Source of the DNA: Cronobacter muytjensii ATCC 51329
GTDB taxonomy: Bacteria > Pseudomonadota > Gammaproteobacteria > Enterobacterales > Enterobacteriaceae
Assembly: GCF_001277195.1 (NCBI RefSeq)
Contig: NZ_CP012268.1
Span: 3,534,001 to 3,598,000, forward strand
Direction of reading: 5' to 3'
Length of the DNA stretch: 64,000 bases
This document shows, piece by piece, positions 8,685 through 16,925 of the stretch. The notes under the pieces are model-generated. The model ran no database searches. It was not told the origin of the DNA and saw nothing but the letters and a program-made list of their open reading frames with translations. Position 1 is the first letter of the stretch, and the number at the start of each line of letters is the position of its first letter. The position numbers and the translations under genes were made by a program.

Positions 8685-9680
8685 ATGGAGTTGCTTTGCC
8701 CCGCCGGTAACCTTCCGGCTCTGAAGGCGGCCATCGATAATGGCGCGGATGCGGTCTATATCGGTCTGAAAGACGATACCAACGCCCGCCACTTCGCCGG
8801 CCTGAATTTTACCGAGAAAAAACTACAGGATGCGGTGAGCTATGTGCATCAGCATGGCCGCAAACTGCATATCGCCATCAATACCTTCGCCCACCCGGAC
8901 GGTTATGACCGCTGGGAGCGCGCGGTGGATATGGCCGCGCAGCTCGGCGCCGATGCGCTGATCCTCGCCGATATCGCGATGCTGGAATACGCCGCGACGC
9001 GCTACCCCCATGTGGAGCGCCATGTGTCGGTGCAGGCATCCGCCACTAACGAAGCCGCCATCCGTTTTTATCAGCGTCATTTCGACGTGGCCCGCGTGGT
9101 GCTGCCCCGGGTGTTATCCATTCATCAGGTGAAACAGTTAGCGCGCGTCACGCCGGTGCCGCTGGAAGTATTCGCCTTCGGCAGCCTGTGCATTATGGCG
9201 GAGGGCCGCTGCTATCTCTCGTCTTACCTGACCGGCGAATCGCCCAATACCGTGGGCGCCTGTTCGCCTGCCCGCTTCGTGCGCTGGCAGCAGACGAACA
9301 ACGGGCTGGAATCGCGCCTTAACGACGTGTTGATCGACCGTTATCAGGAAGGCGAAAACGCCGGTTATCCGACGCTGTGCAAAGGCCGGTATGTGGTGGA
9401 CGGGCAGCGCTATCACGCGCTTGAAGAGCCCACCAGCCTGAATACGCTGGAACTGCTGCCGGAGCTGCTGGCGGCCAATATCGCCTCGGTGAAAATCGAA
9501 GGGCGCCAGCGCAGCCCGGCTTATGTAAGCCAGGTGGCGAAGGTCTGGCGTCAGGCCATCGACCGCTGCAAAGACGACCCGCAACATTTTGCGCCGCAAC
9601 CGGCCTGGATGGATGCGCTCGGCGCGATGGCCGAAGGCACGCAGACGACGCTTGGCGCGTATCACCGCAAATGGCAGTAA
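8685..9680 (+). CDS. ubiU: O2-independent ubiquinone hydroxylation protein UbiU (peptidase U32 family)
   Basis: UbiU pairs with UbiV in a heterodimer that carries out ring hydroxylation in ubiquinone synthesis without oxygen. The 331-residue U32-family protein keeps four cysteines, Cys169, Cys176, Cys193 and Cys232 (in SLCIMAEGRC, GACSP and TLCKG), at exactly the positions that ligate a [4Fe-4S] cluster in the E. coli protein. The ATG at 8685 follows AGGACACGCT. ubiV starts 10 bp after its stop. Confidence 0.96.
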   Translation: MELLCPAGNLPALKAAIDNGADAVYIGLKDDTNARHFAGLNFTEKKLQDAVSYVHQHGRKLHIAINTFAHPDGYDRWERAVDMAAQLGADALILADIAMLEYAATRYPHVERHVSVQASATNEAAIRFYQRHFDVARVVLPRVLSIHQVKQLARVTPVPLEVFAFGSLCIMAEGRCYLSSYLTGESPNTVGACSPARFVRWQQTNNGLESRLNDVLIDRYQEGENAGYPTLCKGRYVVDGQRYHALEEPTSLNTLELLPELLAANIASVKIEGRQRSPAYVSQVAKVWRQAIDRCKDDPQHFAPQPAWMDALGAMAEGTQTTLGAYHRKWQ

Positions 9681-9690
9681 GGAGAGCAGA

Positions 9691-10569
9691 GTGAAATATT
9701 CGTTAGGACCAGTGTTGTACTACTGGCCGAAAGCCACGCTGGAGAGCTTTTATGAAGCGGCGGCGAAGAGCAGCGCCGATGTGATTTATCTCGGCGAAGC
9801 GGTGTGCAGCAAACGACGCGAAACCAAAGCCGCCGACTGGCTGGCGCTCGCCAGAACGCTCGCCGCCAGCGGCAAACAGGTGGTGCTCTCAACGCTGGCG
9901 CTGGTACAGGCGCCGTCTGAACTGAACGAACTGAAGCGGTATATCGACAATGGCGAGTTTCTGATTGAAGCTAATGATTTTGGCGCCGTCGGGCTGGCGG
10001 CGGAGCGTGGGTTGCCGTTCGTGGCCGGCCATGCGCTGAACTGCTACAACGCCGTCACGCTGCGCCTGCTGCTAAAAGAGGGCATGACGCGCTGGTGTAT
10101 GCCGGTGGAGCTGTCGCGCGACTGGCTGGTAAACCTGCTCGATCAGTGCGATACGCTGGGTATCCGCAATGCGTTTGAAGTGGAAGTGCTGAGCTATGGC
10201 CATCTGCCGCTCGCTTACTCCGCGCGCTGTTTTACCGCACGTTCGGAAGACCGCCCGAAAGACGAGTGCGAAACCTGCTGCATTAAATACCCCACCGGAC
10301 GCAGCATGCGCTCGCAGGAGAATAGCCAGGTGTTTGTGCTAAACGGCATCCAGACCATGAGCGGCTATGTCTATAACCTCGGCAATGAACTCGCCTCAAT
10401 GGCGGGGCTGGTGGATATGGTGCGCCTCTCGCCGATGGGCATGGAGACGCTCACGATGCTCGACACGTTCCGGGCCAATGAAAACGGCACCGCCCCGCTG
10501 CCGCTGGCCGCGCACAGCGACTGCAACGGCTACTGGCGCAGGCTCGCCGGGATGGCGCTTCAGGCGTAA
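9691..10569 (+). CDS. ubiV: O2-independent ubiquinone hydroxylation protein UbiV (peptidase U32 family)
   Basis: UbiV is the partner of UbiU. The 292-residue sequence keeps the cluster cysteines Cys39 (GEAVCSKRR), Cys180 (YSARCFTAR), Cys193 and Cys196/197 (DECETCC), expected to hold a [4Fe-4S] cluster. The start is GTG 9691, seven bases after GGAG and just after the ubiU stop. A longer open frame extends upstream into ubiU but lacks family similarity. The pair is surely one operon. Confidence 0.96.
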   Translation: MKYSLGPVLYYWPKATLESFYEAAAKSSADVIYLGEAVCSKRRETKAADWLALARTLAASGKQVVLSTLALVQAPSELNELKRYIDNGEFLIEANDFGAVGLAAERGLPFVAGHALNCYNAVTLRLLLKEGMTRWCMPVELSRDWLVNLLDQCDTLGIRNAFEVEVLSYGHLPLAYSARCFTARSEDRPKDECETCCIKYPTGRSMRSQENSQVFVLNGIQTMSGYVYNLGNELASMAGLVDMVRLSPMGMETLTMLDTFRANENGTAPLPLAAHSDCNGYWRRLAGMALQA

Positions 10570-10721
10570 GAAAAGGCTCACTTTGTTAACAGCATTTCGC
10601 GCGGGTTCATGCAGTATGAATGGACAGCTTTCCGGCTGGCCCGCGGGCAAAATTCCCCAAATGCGCCAGGCTGGAAGAAGACCTTCAATCTGATAGCTAT
10701 GCTGTAATTAAGTGAGCCGTT

Positions 10722-11735
10722 ATGTCTGATAAATCTGTTGTGCCTTTCTCGGTGCTCGATCTCGCGCCGATCCCGCAAGGCGCCTCCGCCCGTGAGGCGT
10801 TCCATCACTCGCTCGATTTAGCGCGCCTCGCAGAAAAGCGCGGCTATGATCGCTACTGGCTGGCGGAGCACCACAATATGACCGGCATCGCCAGCGCGGC
10901 GACGTCGGTGTTGATTGGTTATCTGGCCGCTAACACCACGACGCTGCGCCTGGGCTCTGGCGGCGTGATGCTGCCGAACCATGCCCCGCTGGTGATAGCC
11001 GAGCAGTTCGGCACGCTTGACGCGCTCTATCCGGGCCGTATCGAACTGGGCCTGGGCCGCGCGCCGGGCAGCGATCAGCGCACCATGATGGCGCTGCGCC
11101 GCCATATGAATAATGACATCGACAACTTCCCGCGCGATGTGAAAGAGCTGACAGACTGGTTCGACGCCCGCGATCCGCACCCGGCGGTGCGCCCGGTGCC
11201 AGGCTACGGCGCGAAACTGCCGGTATGGCTGCTGGGCTCCAGCCTCTACAGCGCGCAACTCGCCGCGCAGATGGGGCTGCCGTTCGCATTCGCCTCGCAT
11301 TTCGCGCCGGATATGCTGTTCCAGGCGCTGCATCTCTACCGTACGCATTTTCAGCCTTCTGAACGGCTGGAGAAACCGTACGCGATGGTATGCATCAATA
11401 TCGTCGCCGCCGACAGCAACCGCGACGCGGAGTTTCTCTTTACCTCGATGCAACAGGCGTTTGTGAAGCTGCGCCGTGGCGAAACCGGTCAACTGCCGCC
11501 GCCGATTGACTCGATGGAGAGCTTCTGGAGCCCGGCGGAGCAGTACGGGGTTCAGCAGGCGCTCAGCATGTCGCTGGTAGGCGATAAAGCGAAAATCCGC
11601 CACGGGTTGATGTCGGTGCTGCGTGAAACCGATGCGGACGAAATCATGGTTAACGGTCAGATTTTCGACCACGACGCGCGTCTGCATTCGTTCGATCTCG
11701 CCATGCAGGTGAGAGAGGATTTACTAAACTCATAG
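10722..11735 (+). CDS. yhbW: Luciferase-like monooxygenase YhbW
   Basis: YhbW is a 337-residue member of the bacterial luciferase-like flavin-dependent monooxygenases; the substrate is unknown. The family core is clear: RYWLAEHHNM near residue 50, RLGSGGVMLPNHAPLVIAEQ near 80-100, and GLGRAPGSD. It has its own 150 bp upstream gap after ubiV and converges on mtr, with the shared hairpin at 11,745-11,766 between them. Confidence 0.92.
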   Translation: MSDKSVVPFSVLDLAPIPQGASAREAFHHSLDLARLAEKRGYDRYWLAEHHNMTGIASAATSVLIGYLAANTTTLRLGSGGVMLPNHAPLVIAEQFGTLDALYPGRIELGLGRAPGSDQRTMMALRRHMNNDIDNFPRDVKELTDWFDARDPHPAVRPVPGYGAKLPVWLLGSSLYSAQLAAQMGLPFAFASHFAPDMLFQALHLYRTHFQPSERLEKPYAMVCINIVAADSNRDAEFLFTSMQQAFVKLRRGETGQLPPPIDSMESFWSPAEQYGVQQALSMSLVGDKAKIRHGLMSVLRETDADEIMVNGQIFDHDARLHSFDLAMQVREDLLNS

Positions 11736-11744
11736 CCTTACCCC

Positions 11745-11766
11745 GCCCTCTCCCGCAGGAGAGGGC
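11745..11766. terminator. Bidirectional hairpin between yhbW and mtr
   Basis: A perfect 9 bp stem (GCCCTCTCC / GGAGAGGGC) with loop CGCA lies 10 bp after yhbW and 12 bp after mtr, both ending here. The same core is present after dolP. The plus side is followed by GAAAAA rather than T-run, so it is a weak intrinsic terminator by the usual rules. Confidence 0.6.
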
Positions 11767-11778
11767 GAAAAACGCGAG

Positions 11779-13023
11779 TTACTGATAGACCGGCAGCAGG
11801 TCGAAGCTTGAAAGCAAATGCACCAGCGCGTTGCCCAGCCCGAAGAGCAGGATCAGCGCAATCATGCCGTTGCCGCCCCAGACGCGAAAACGCGGGCTGC
11901 CGAAGCGCTGACGTGACGCGCGCGCCAGCAACGCCGGTACGATGGCCGCCCAGATCGTCGCGGCGAGCCCCGCATAACCAATCGCATACAGAAACCCGTT
12001 TGGCCAAAGCAGGCCGCCCGCCATCGGCGGCAAAAAGGTCAGCAGCGCCGTCTTCAGCCGTCCGCGCGGTGAATCGTCAAACCCGAAAAGATCGGCCAGA
12101 TAGTCAAACAACCCCAGCGTCACGCCAAGAAACGAGCTCGCCACTGCAAAGTTAGAAAACACGATCAGCAGTACGTCGAGCGTCCGGCTGTTCAGCACGT
12201 CGCTCAGCGCGCTCACCAGCACGTCAATATTGCCGCCCGCTTTCGCGATGCCGATAAATTCCGGACGCGGAATATTGCCCATGGTGGCCAGTAGCCAGAC
12301 GGCGTACAGCGCCAGCGCGATCAGCGTTCCCCAGACCAGACAGCGAATAATTGTGCCGGGTTCTTTGCCGTAGTATTTCATCAGGCTCGGCACGTTGCCG
12401 TGGTAGCCGAACGACGCCAGACAAAATGGCAGCGTCATCAGGACGTACGGCGTGTAGCTCGGGCTCGCCTCCAGCGTGTTCATTAGCGTAGCGGGTTCGA
12501 CATGGCCCAGCAGGCCGCCGAACGTCAGGAAAAAGGTAATGACCTTGCCGCCAAGCACAATCGCCGTCATCCGGCTGACCGCGTGGGTAGAGAGCCAGAC
12601 GATAAACGCGACGACGAGCGCGAAGCCAAACCCTGCCAGACGCGCCGGTACGTCGAGTGCCATGCCGGCAAGCGTGTGGTGGATCACCGAGCCGCTCGCC
12701 GAGATATAGGCGTACGTCAGGATATAGAGCACAAAAGCGACCGCCGCGCCGTTAACCACGTTCCAGCCTTTGCCGAGCAGGTCGCGAGTCATGGTGTCGA
12801 AGCTGGCGCCGATGTGGTAGTTGAGATTGGCTTCCAGCAGCATGAGCCCGGAATGGAGCATGCAAAACCAGGTAAACAGCAATGCGAGCAACGACCAGAA
12901 AAACCACGCACCGGACATCACCACGGGCAGGGAGAACATTCCCGCGCCGATGATTGTACCGGCGATAATCACAACGCCGCTGACCAGAGAAGGCGAGGCG
13001 CTGCGGGCAATAAGTGTGGCCAT
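11779..13023 (-). CDS. mtr: High-affinity tryptophan permease Mtr
   Basis: Mtr is a proton-coupled inner-membrane transporter for tryptophan and indole, of the hydroxy/aromatic amino acid permease family. The 414-residue product has about eleven hydrophobic segments and the family start SGVVIIAGTIIGAGMFSLP. The position between yhbW and deaD is the E. coli mtr position, which distinguishes it from the related TnaB. It lies directly downstream of tnaA on the same strand, yet has its own promoter region with a TrpR-like operator, so it may be expressed both alone and by read-through from tnaCA. Confidence 0.94.
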   Translation of the reverse strand: MATLIARSASPSLVSGVVIIAGTIIGAGMFSLPVVMSGAWFFWSLLALLFTWFCMLHSGLMLLEANLNYHIGASFDTMTRDLLGKGWNVVNGAAVAFVLYILTYAYISASGSVIHHTLAGMALDVPARLAGFGFALVVAFIVWLSTHAVSRMTAIVLGGKVITFFLTFGGLLGHVEPATLMNTLEASPSYTPYVLMTLPFCLASFGYHGNVPSLMKYYGKEPGTIIRCLVWGTLIALALYAVWLLATMGNIPRPEFIGIAKAGGNIDVLVSALSDVLNSRTLDVLLIVFSNFAVASSFLGVTLGLFDYLADLFGFDDSPRGRLKTALLTFLPPMAGGLLWPNGFLYAIGYAGLAATIWAAIVPALLARASRQRFGSPRFRVWGGNGMIALILLFGLGNALVHLLSSFDLLPVYQ

Positions 13024-13062
13024 AATGTTTTCCTGTGAAAAATGTTACCCGAACGATTCATT

Positions 13063-13080
13063 GTACCAGTACAATAGTAC
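13063..13080 (-). promoter_or_regulatory. TrpR-like operator overlapping the mtr promoter
   Basis: The 18 bp block reads GTACCAGTACAATAGTAC on the plus strand and matches the trp operator consensus GTACTAGTTAACTAGTAC at 14 of 18 positions, including both GTAC ends. It sits 40 bp upstream of the mtr ATG and overlaps a good -10 hexamer TACAAT on the minus strand. In E. coli mtr is repressed by TrpR, so the site fits the gene. The -35 is poor. Confidence 0.75.
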
Positions 13081-13205
13081 GCAGAGGAGAAAAAATTACG
13101 CCTCACACGAATCGTGATGTATTTCGCTGGGTTGTCGCAGTACAACAGCGTATTAATCAGCCAGTATTTCCTGGCGCAGCACGTTGATTGTCGCGACGGT
13201 ACAGA

Positions 13206-13224
13206 GGGCGCGCGACGCGCGCCC
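13206..13224 (-). terminator. GC-rich hairpin between tnaA and mtr
   Basis: A perfect 8 bp stem GGGCGCGC / GCGCGCCC with a three-base loop begins 9 bp after the tnaA stop. There is no T-run after it on the minus strand, so it may stabilise the tnaA 3' end or slow polymerase rather than terminate fully. Confidence 0.45.
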
Positions 13225-13232
13225 GGTGAGAG

Positions 13233-14621
13233 TCAGGCGACCGGTTTGAGCCGCGCGACGAAGTGGCGCAACACGGGCGGCTCATAAGTGAAGGTCAGTC
13301 CTTTGATTTTGCTCGCCCGTTGCTTCACGCTTATCAACGCATCAGCGATGTAGTCCATGTGATCATTGGTGTAAACGCGGCGGGGAATGGTCAGGCGCAG
13401 CAATTCCATCGGCGATGGCTTCTGAAGACCGGTTTGCGGGTCGCGCCCCAGCAGTAGCGAGCCGATTTCCACGCTGCGTATTCCCGCTTCCAGATAGAGT
13501 TCGTTATTAAGCGCGTGCGCCGGAAATTGCTCGGGTGGAATGTGCGGCAGCAGGAGCTTCGCGTCGACGAACACCGCGTGTCCACCGGTGGGGTACTGGA
13601 TCGGAATATCGCCCGCGCGCAGCCGCTCGCCGAGATACTCCACCTGATTAATGCGGTAGGCGAGGAAATCTTCGTTGGTGCCCTCTTCCAGCCCAATCGC
13701 CAGCGCTTCCATATCACGGCCGGCCAGCCCGCCGTAGGTGACAAAGCCCTCCATCGGCACGCAGCGAATACGCACATCGTTAAACAGCGCTTCATCTTCC
13801 CGGAAGCAGCACAGGCCGCCGATATTCACCATCGGATCTTTTTTGGCGGACATCGTCAGCATGTCGCCATACTGGTACATCTCGCGAATAATTTCCTTCA
13901 CGCTTTTATTTTCATAGCCCGGCTCGCGCTGCTTAATAAACCAGGCATTTTCACAAAACCGCGCCGAATCGATGACCACCGGAATATTATGCTTGCGCGC
14001 AATCTCATAGACTTCGCGCATATTCTGCATCGAGACCGGCTGCCCGCCGCTACTATTACAGGTAACCGTGGTAATAATGGCCGCCACGTTTTCCGCGCCG
14101 TGCTCCTGTATGGTGGCTTTAAGCTGGTCGATATCGAAATTGCCTTTCCAGTCGTACCAGGAGACGGTATCAAAGGCTTTCGGTGTCACGACGTTAATAG
14201 CGCGTGCGCCGTTTAATTCCACATGCGCGGCGGTAGTATCAAAATGGAAATTAGAAATAAATACCGGGCGGCGGGACTGCGTTCTGGCTATCAGGCTCGG
14301 GAAAAGGATCTGCTCTGCGCCGCGCCCCTGGTGGGTGGGGATAGTGTATGGATAACCGATGATTTCTTTTACTTTTTCGCACAGATGCTGATAGTTTCGC
14401 GACCCGGCGTAGGCTTCGTCGCCCATCATCAACCCGGCCCACTGGCGGTCGCTCATGGCGCCGGTGCCGGAATCAGTCAGCAGATCAATATAGACATCCT
14501 GGCTGTTTAATAAAAAGGGATTGTAACCCGCCTCTTCCAGCGCGTTTACGCGATCCTGCCAGGTGGTCATGCGGATGGTTTCGACCATTTTAATACGAAA
14601 AGGCTCAGGAATACGTTTCAT
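13233..14621 (-). CDS. tnaA: Tryptophanase (tryptophan indole-lyase), Proteus-type
   Basis: TnaA is a PLP enzyme that splits L-tryptophan into indole, pyruvate and ammonia. The 462-residue sequence has the beta-eliminating-lyase features: SGTGAMSD near 51, THQGRGAE near 96, DSARFCENA near 218 and the PLP-lysine motif MSAKKDP (Lys260/261). From memory it follows the Proteus vulgaris enzyme (EPFRIKMVE start, FISNFHFDTTAAHVELNG, CVPMEGFVTYGGLAGRDM) far better than E. coli TnaA, and clearly differs from tyrosine phenol-lyase. In E. coli K-12 no tna gene lies between mtr and deaD. A tnaC leader and CRP-like site upstream suggest indole production under tryptophan and catabolite control. Confidence 0.9.
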   Translation of the reverse strand: MKRIPEPFRIKMVETIRMTTWQDRVNALEEAGYNPFLLNSQDVYIDLLTDSGTGAMSDRQWAGLMMGDEAYAGSRNYQHLCEKVKEIIGYPYTIPTHQGRGAEQILFPSLIARTQSRRPVFISNFHFDTTAAHVELNGARAINVVTPKAFDTVSWYDWKGNFDIDQLKATIQEHGAENVAAIITTVTCNSSGGQPVSMQNMREVYEIARKHNIPVVIDSARFCENAWFIKQREPGYENKSVKEIIREMYQYGDMLTMSAKKDPMVNIGGLCCFREDEALFNDVRIRCVPMEGFVTYGGLAGRDMEALAIGLEEGTNEDFLAYRINQVEYLGERLRAGDIPIQYPTGGHAVFVDAKLLLPHIPPEQFPAHALNNELYLEAGIRSVEIGSLLLGRDPQTGLQKPSPMELLRLTIPRRVYTNDHMDYIADALISVKQRASKIKGLTFTYEPPVLRHFVARLKPVA

Positions 14622-14684
14622 GTTAATTCTCCGGCATACGTCGCCCGCAGGTGGTCCGAATAACAGCGTCAGAAAGACCTTACC

Positions 14685-14695
14685 CGCAAGGGCAA
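14685..14695 (-). promoter_or_regulatory. boxA-like element in the tnaC-tnaA spacer
   Basis: On the minus strand TTGCCCTTGCG lies 40 bp after the tnaC stop, resembling the boxA (CGCCCTTGA) found after tnaC in E. coli. It follows a pyrimidine-rich stretch at 14,696-14,735 (TTCTTCTCC, CCTCTCTTTTTT). In E. coli this spacer is where Rho ends transcription unless TnaC stalls the ribosome. Function here is inferred. Confidence 0.5.
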
Positions 14696-14735
14696 TAATT
14701 TTAAAAAAGAGAGGTATAAAAAATGCGGAGAAGAA

Positions 14736-14834
14736 TTAACGCGGGAAGTCGTCAGAAATGCGGTGATCGAGATTATACCAGGCGTTCAAACCGCCTCGCT
14801 GAATGAGGCGATACGACAGAGACAACACATTCAT
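14736..14834 (-). CDS. tnaC: Tryptophanase operon leader peptide TnaC
   Basis: A 32-codon ORF upstream of tnaA, too short for standard calling. Its C-terminal part matches the stalling motif of TnaC: Trp19-Tyr-Asn-Leu-Asp23 and Pro31, with Trp-to-Pro spacing of 12 residues as in E. coli TnaC (Trp12, Asp16, Pro24) and Proteus TnaC (Trp20, Asp24, Pro32). As in Proteus, residues follow the proline: here one Arg before TAA. A ribosome site AGAGGA lies seven bases before the ATG at 14,834. With tryptophan bound, the ribosome is expected to stall at the end of the peptide and block Rho, allowing tnaA transcription. It is probably the most regulation-relevant small gene in this block. Confidence 0.87.
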   Translation of the reverse strand: MNVLSLSYRLIQRGGLNAWYNLDHRISDDFPR

Positions 14835-14892
14835 TACATCGTCCTCTGCGGGTTACAGGTCTGTTAAAAATATCCGTTAATGGATATTTATC

Positions 14893-14908
14893 CGTGACTG
14901 ATTCCACA
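14893..14908 (-). promoter_or_regulatory. CRP-like site and promoter for tnaCA
   Basis: On the minus strand TGTGG-AATCAG-TCACG matches the CRP consensus TGTGA-N6-TCACA at 8 of 10 positions. An AT-rich -10 candidate (TATTTT at 14,872-14,867) would put the start near 14,859, with the site centred near -41.5 (class II), about 25 bp before tnaC. The E. coli tna operon is CRP-dependent, so regulation by catabolite control is a reasonable inference; the exact geometry is not established. Confidence 0.65.
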
Positions 14909-14969
14909 AAAGAACAATGTCAGCTTAAAATCGTTCAGTAAAATGCATTTTATAAAATAGCACCCATAA

Positions 14970-14998
14970 AAAAAGCCCCGAACGTGTCGGGGCTTTTT
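14970..14998. terminator. Terminator downstream of deaD
   Basis: AAAAAGCCCCGA, five-base loop, TCGGGGCTTTTT: a strong intrinsic terminator with a T-run on either strand. It lies 16 bp past the deaD stop and separates deaD from the tnaC promoter that follows on the same strand. Confidence 0.92.
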
Positions 14999-15014
14999 AT
15001 CAGATTAACGGTGC

Positions 15015-16925
15015 TTATGCATCGCTGAAGCGACGACGGCCGGTTGCGTCATCACGACGCGGGCCACGGCCACCTTCACGACGCTCGCCGCCGAAGCTAC
15101 GACCGCCTTCGCGACGTTCGCCGCTGAAACGACGACCTTCGCCACGACCACCTTCACGACGCTCGCCGCCTTCACGACGTTCACCGCCGAAACCACGGCC
15201 GCCGCCAGCAGGACGACGATCGCCACGCGGCTGTGCATCGCCCATCAGCTGCATATTCATCGGCTTGTTCAGAATACGCGTGCGGGTGAAGTGCTGCAGC
15301 ACTTCGGTCGGCATGCCTTTCGGCAGTTCGATCGTAGAGTGCGACGCAAACAGCTTGATGTTACCAATGTAACGGCTGCTGATATCACCTTCGTTGGCGA
15401 TTGCGCCCACGATGTGACGTACTTCAACGCCATCATCACGGCCCACTTCGATGCGGTACAGTTCCATATCGCCTGCGTCACGACGCTCGCGACGCGGACG
15501 GTCTTCACCGTTACGATCGCTGCGCGGGCCACGGTCGTTGCGGTCGCCACGGCGCTCGAAACGATCGTCGCGATCGCGGAATTCGCGCTTCGGACGCATC
15601 GGCGCATCCGGCGGCAGGATCAGCGGACGTTCGCCCTGCGCCATTTTCAGCAGCGCGGCAGCCAGCGTTTCCACATCCAGCTCGCCTTCCGGCTGAAGCT
15701 TGGTCAGCAGCGCGCGGTACTGATCCAGATCACTGCTTTCCAGCTGCTGCTGTACTTTCGCGGCGAATTTTTCCAGACGGCGTTTGCCCAGCAGCTCTGC
15801 GTTCGGCAGCTCAACTTCCGGAATGGTGAGCTTCATGGTGCGCTCGATGTTGCGCAGCAGACGACGCTCGCGGTTCTCAACGAACAGCAGCGCGCGGCCA
15901 GCACGACCTGCACGGCCGGTACGGCCGATACGGTGAACGTAAGACTCGGAATCCATCGGGATGTCGTAGTTCACCACGAGGCTGATACGCTCAACGTCCA
16001 GACCACGTGCCGCAACGTCGGTTGCAATCAGGATATCCAGACGACCGTCTTTCAGACGCTCCAGCGTCTGCTCACGCAGCGCCTGGTTCATGTCACCGTT
16101 CAGCGCGGCGCTGTTGTAACCGCTGCGCTCCAGCGCTTCAGCCACTTCCAGGGTCGCGTTTTTGGTGCGCACGAAAATGATCGCCGCATCAAAATCTTCC
16201 GCTTCGAGGAAACGCACCAGCGCTTCGTTTTTACGCATACCGTATACAGACCAGTAGCTCTGGCTGATGTCCGGGCGCGTGGTAACGCTGGACTGGATGC
16301 GCACTTCCTGCGGCTCTTTCATAAAGCGGCGGGTGATGCGACGAATCGCTTCCGGCATGGTCGCGGAGAACAGCGCGGTCTGATGTTCAGCCGGGATCTG
16401 CGCCATGATAGTTTCGACATCTTCGATGAAGCCCATACGCAGCATTTCATCGGCTTCGTCCAGTACCAGACCTTTCAGGTTAGAAAGATCCAGCGTACCG
16501 CGCTTGAGGTGATCCAGCAGACGGCCCGGCGTACCGACCACAATCTGCGGGCCCTGGCGCAGTGCGCGCAGCTGCACGTCATAACGCTGGCCGCCATACA
16601 GGGCCACGACGTTTACGCCATGCATATGTTTAGAAAAATCCGTCATCGCTTCGGCAACCTGAACCGCCAGTTCGCGGGTCGGTGCCAGCACGAGGATCTG
16701 CGGCGCGCGCAGAGTTTCGTCAATGTTGTTAAGCAGCGGCAGAGAGAACGCCGCGGTTTTGCCGCTACCGGTCTGGGCCATACCCAGAACGTCGCGACCA
16801 CCCAGCAGATGCGGAATACATTCTGCCTGGATTGGAGATGGTTTTTCGTAACCCAGATCGTTAAGGGCTTCAAGGATAGGAGCCTTCAGGCCCAGATCAG
16901 TAAAAGTGGTTTCGAATTCAGCCAT
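15015..16925 (-). CDS. deaD: Cold-shock DEAD-box RNA helicase DeaD (CsdA)
   Basis: DeaD unwinds structured RNA during 50S assembly, mRNA decay and translation at low temperature. The 636-residue protein has motif I AQTGSGKT, DEAD box LDEADEML, SAT and HRIGRTGRAGR, then a DbpA-like RNA-binding domain (RIEVGRDDGVEVRHIVGAIANE) and a C-terminal tail of repeated GERREGG blocks. I chose ATG 16,925 because the protein begins there in the family (MAEFETTFTDLG); the longer open frame is only the shadow of yrbN. A terminator follows it. Confidence 0.97.
   Translation of the reverse strand: MAEFETTFTDLGLKAPILEALNDLGYEKPSPIQAECIPHLLGGRDVLGMAQTGSGKTAAFSLPLLNNIDETLRAPQILVLAPTRELAVQVAEAMTDFSKHMHGVNVVALYGGQRYDVQLRALRQGPQIVVGTPGRLLDHLKRGTLDLSNLKGLVLDEADEMLRMGFIEDVETIMAQIPAEHQTALFSATMPEAIRRITRRFMKEPQEVRIQSSVTTRPDISQSYWSVYGMRKNEALVRFLEAEDFDAAIIFVRTKNATLEVAEALERSGYNSAALNGDMNQALREQTLERLKDGRLDILIATDVAARGLDVERISLVVNYDIPMDSESYVHRIGRTGRAGRAGRALLFVENRERRLLRNIERTMKLTIPEVELPNAELLGKRRLEKFAAKVQQQLESSDLDQYRALLTKLQPEGELDVETLAAALLKMAQGERPLILPPDAPMRPKREFRDRDDRFERRGDRNDRGPRSDRNGEDRPRRERRDAGDMELYRIEVGRDDGVEVRHIVGAIANEGDISSRYIGNIKLFASHSTIELPKGMPTEVLQHFTRTRILNKPMNMQLMGDAQPRGDRRPAGGGRGFGGERREGGERREGGRGEGRRFSGERREGGRSFGGERREGGRGPRRDDATGRRRFSDA
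15050..15200 (-). repeat. Imperfect tandem repeat in deaD encoding GERREGG units
   Basis: The DNA repeats blocks like CCTTCACGACGCTCGCCGCC (plus strand) several times, giving GGERREGG/SGERREGG units in the DeaD tail (RGG-like, positively charged, RNA-binding). Such tracts vary in copy number between strains by slippage; the number here can be read as about five units. Confidence 0.75.

Noticed and set aside
13104..13114. CACGA-A-TCGTG inverted repeat upstream of mtr as an operator
   Set aside because: Short, odd-spaced and not matching a known regulator; TyrR boxes expected for mtr could not be found with confidence.
15050..15200. Repeats in the deaD 3' end as a CRISPR array
   Set aside because: The units are in frame, encode GERREGG repeats and have no spacers; they belong to the DeaD tail.
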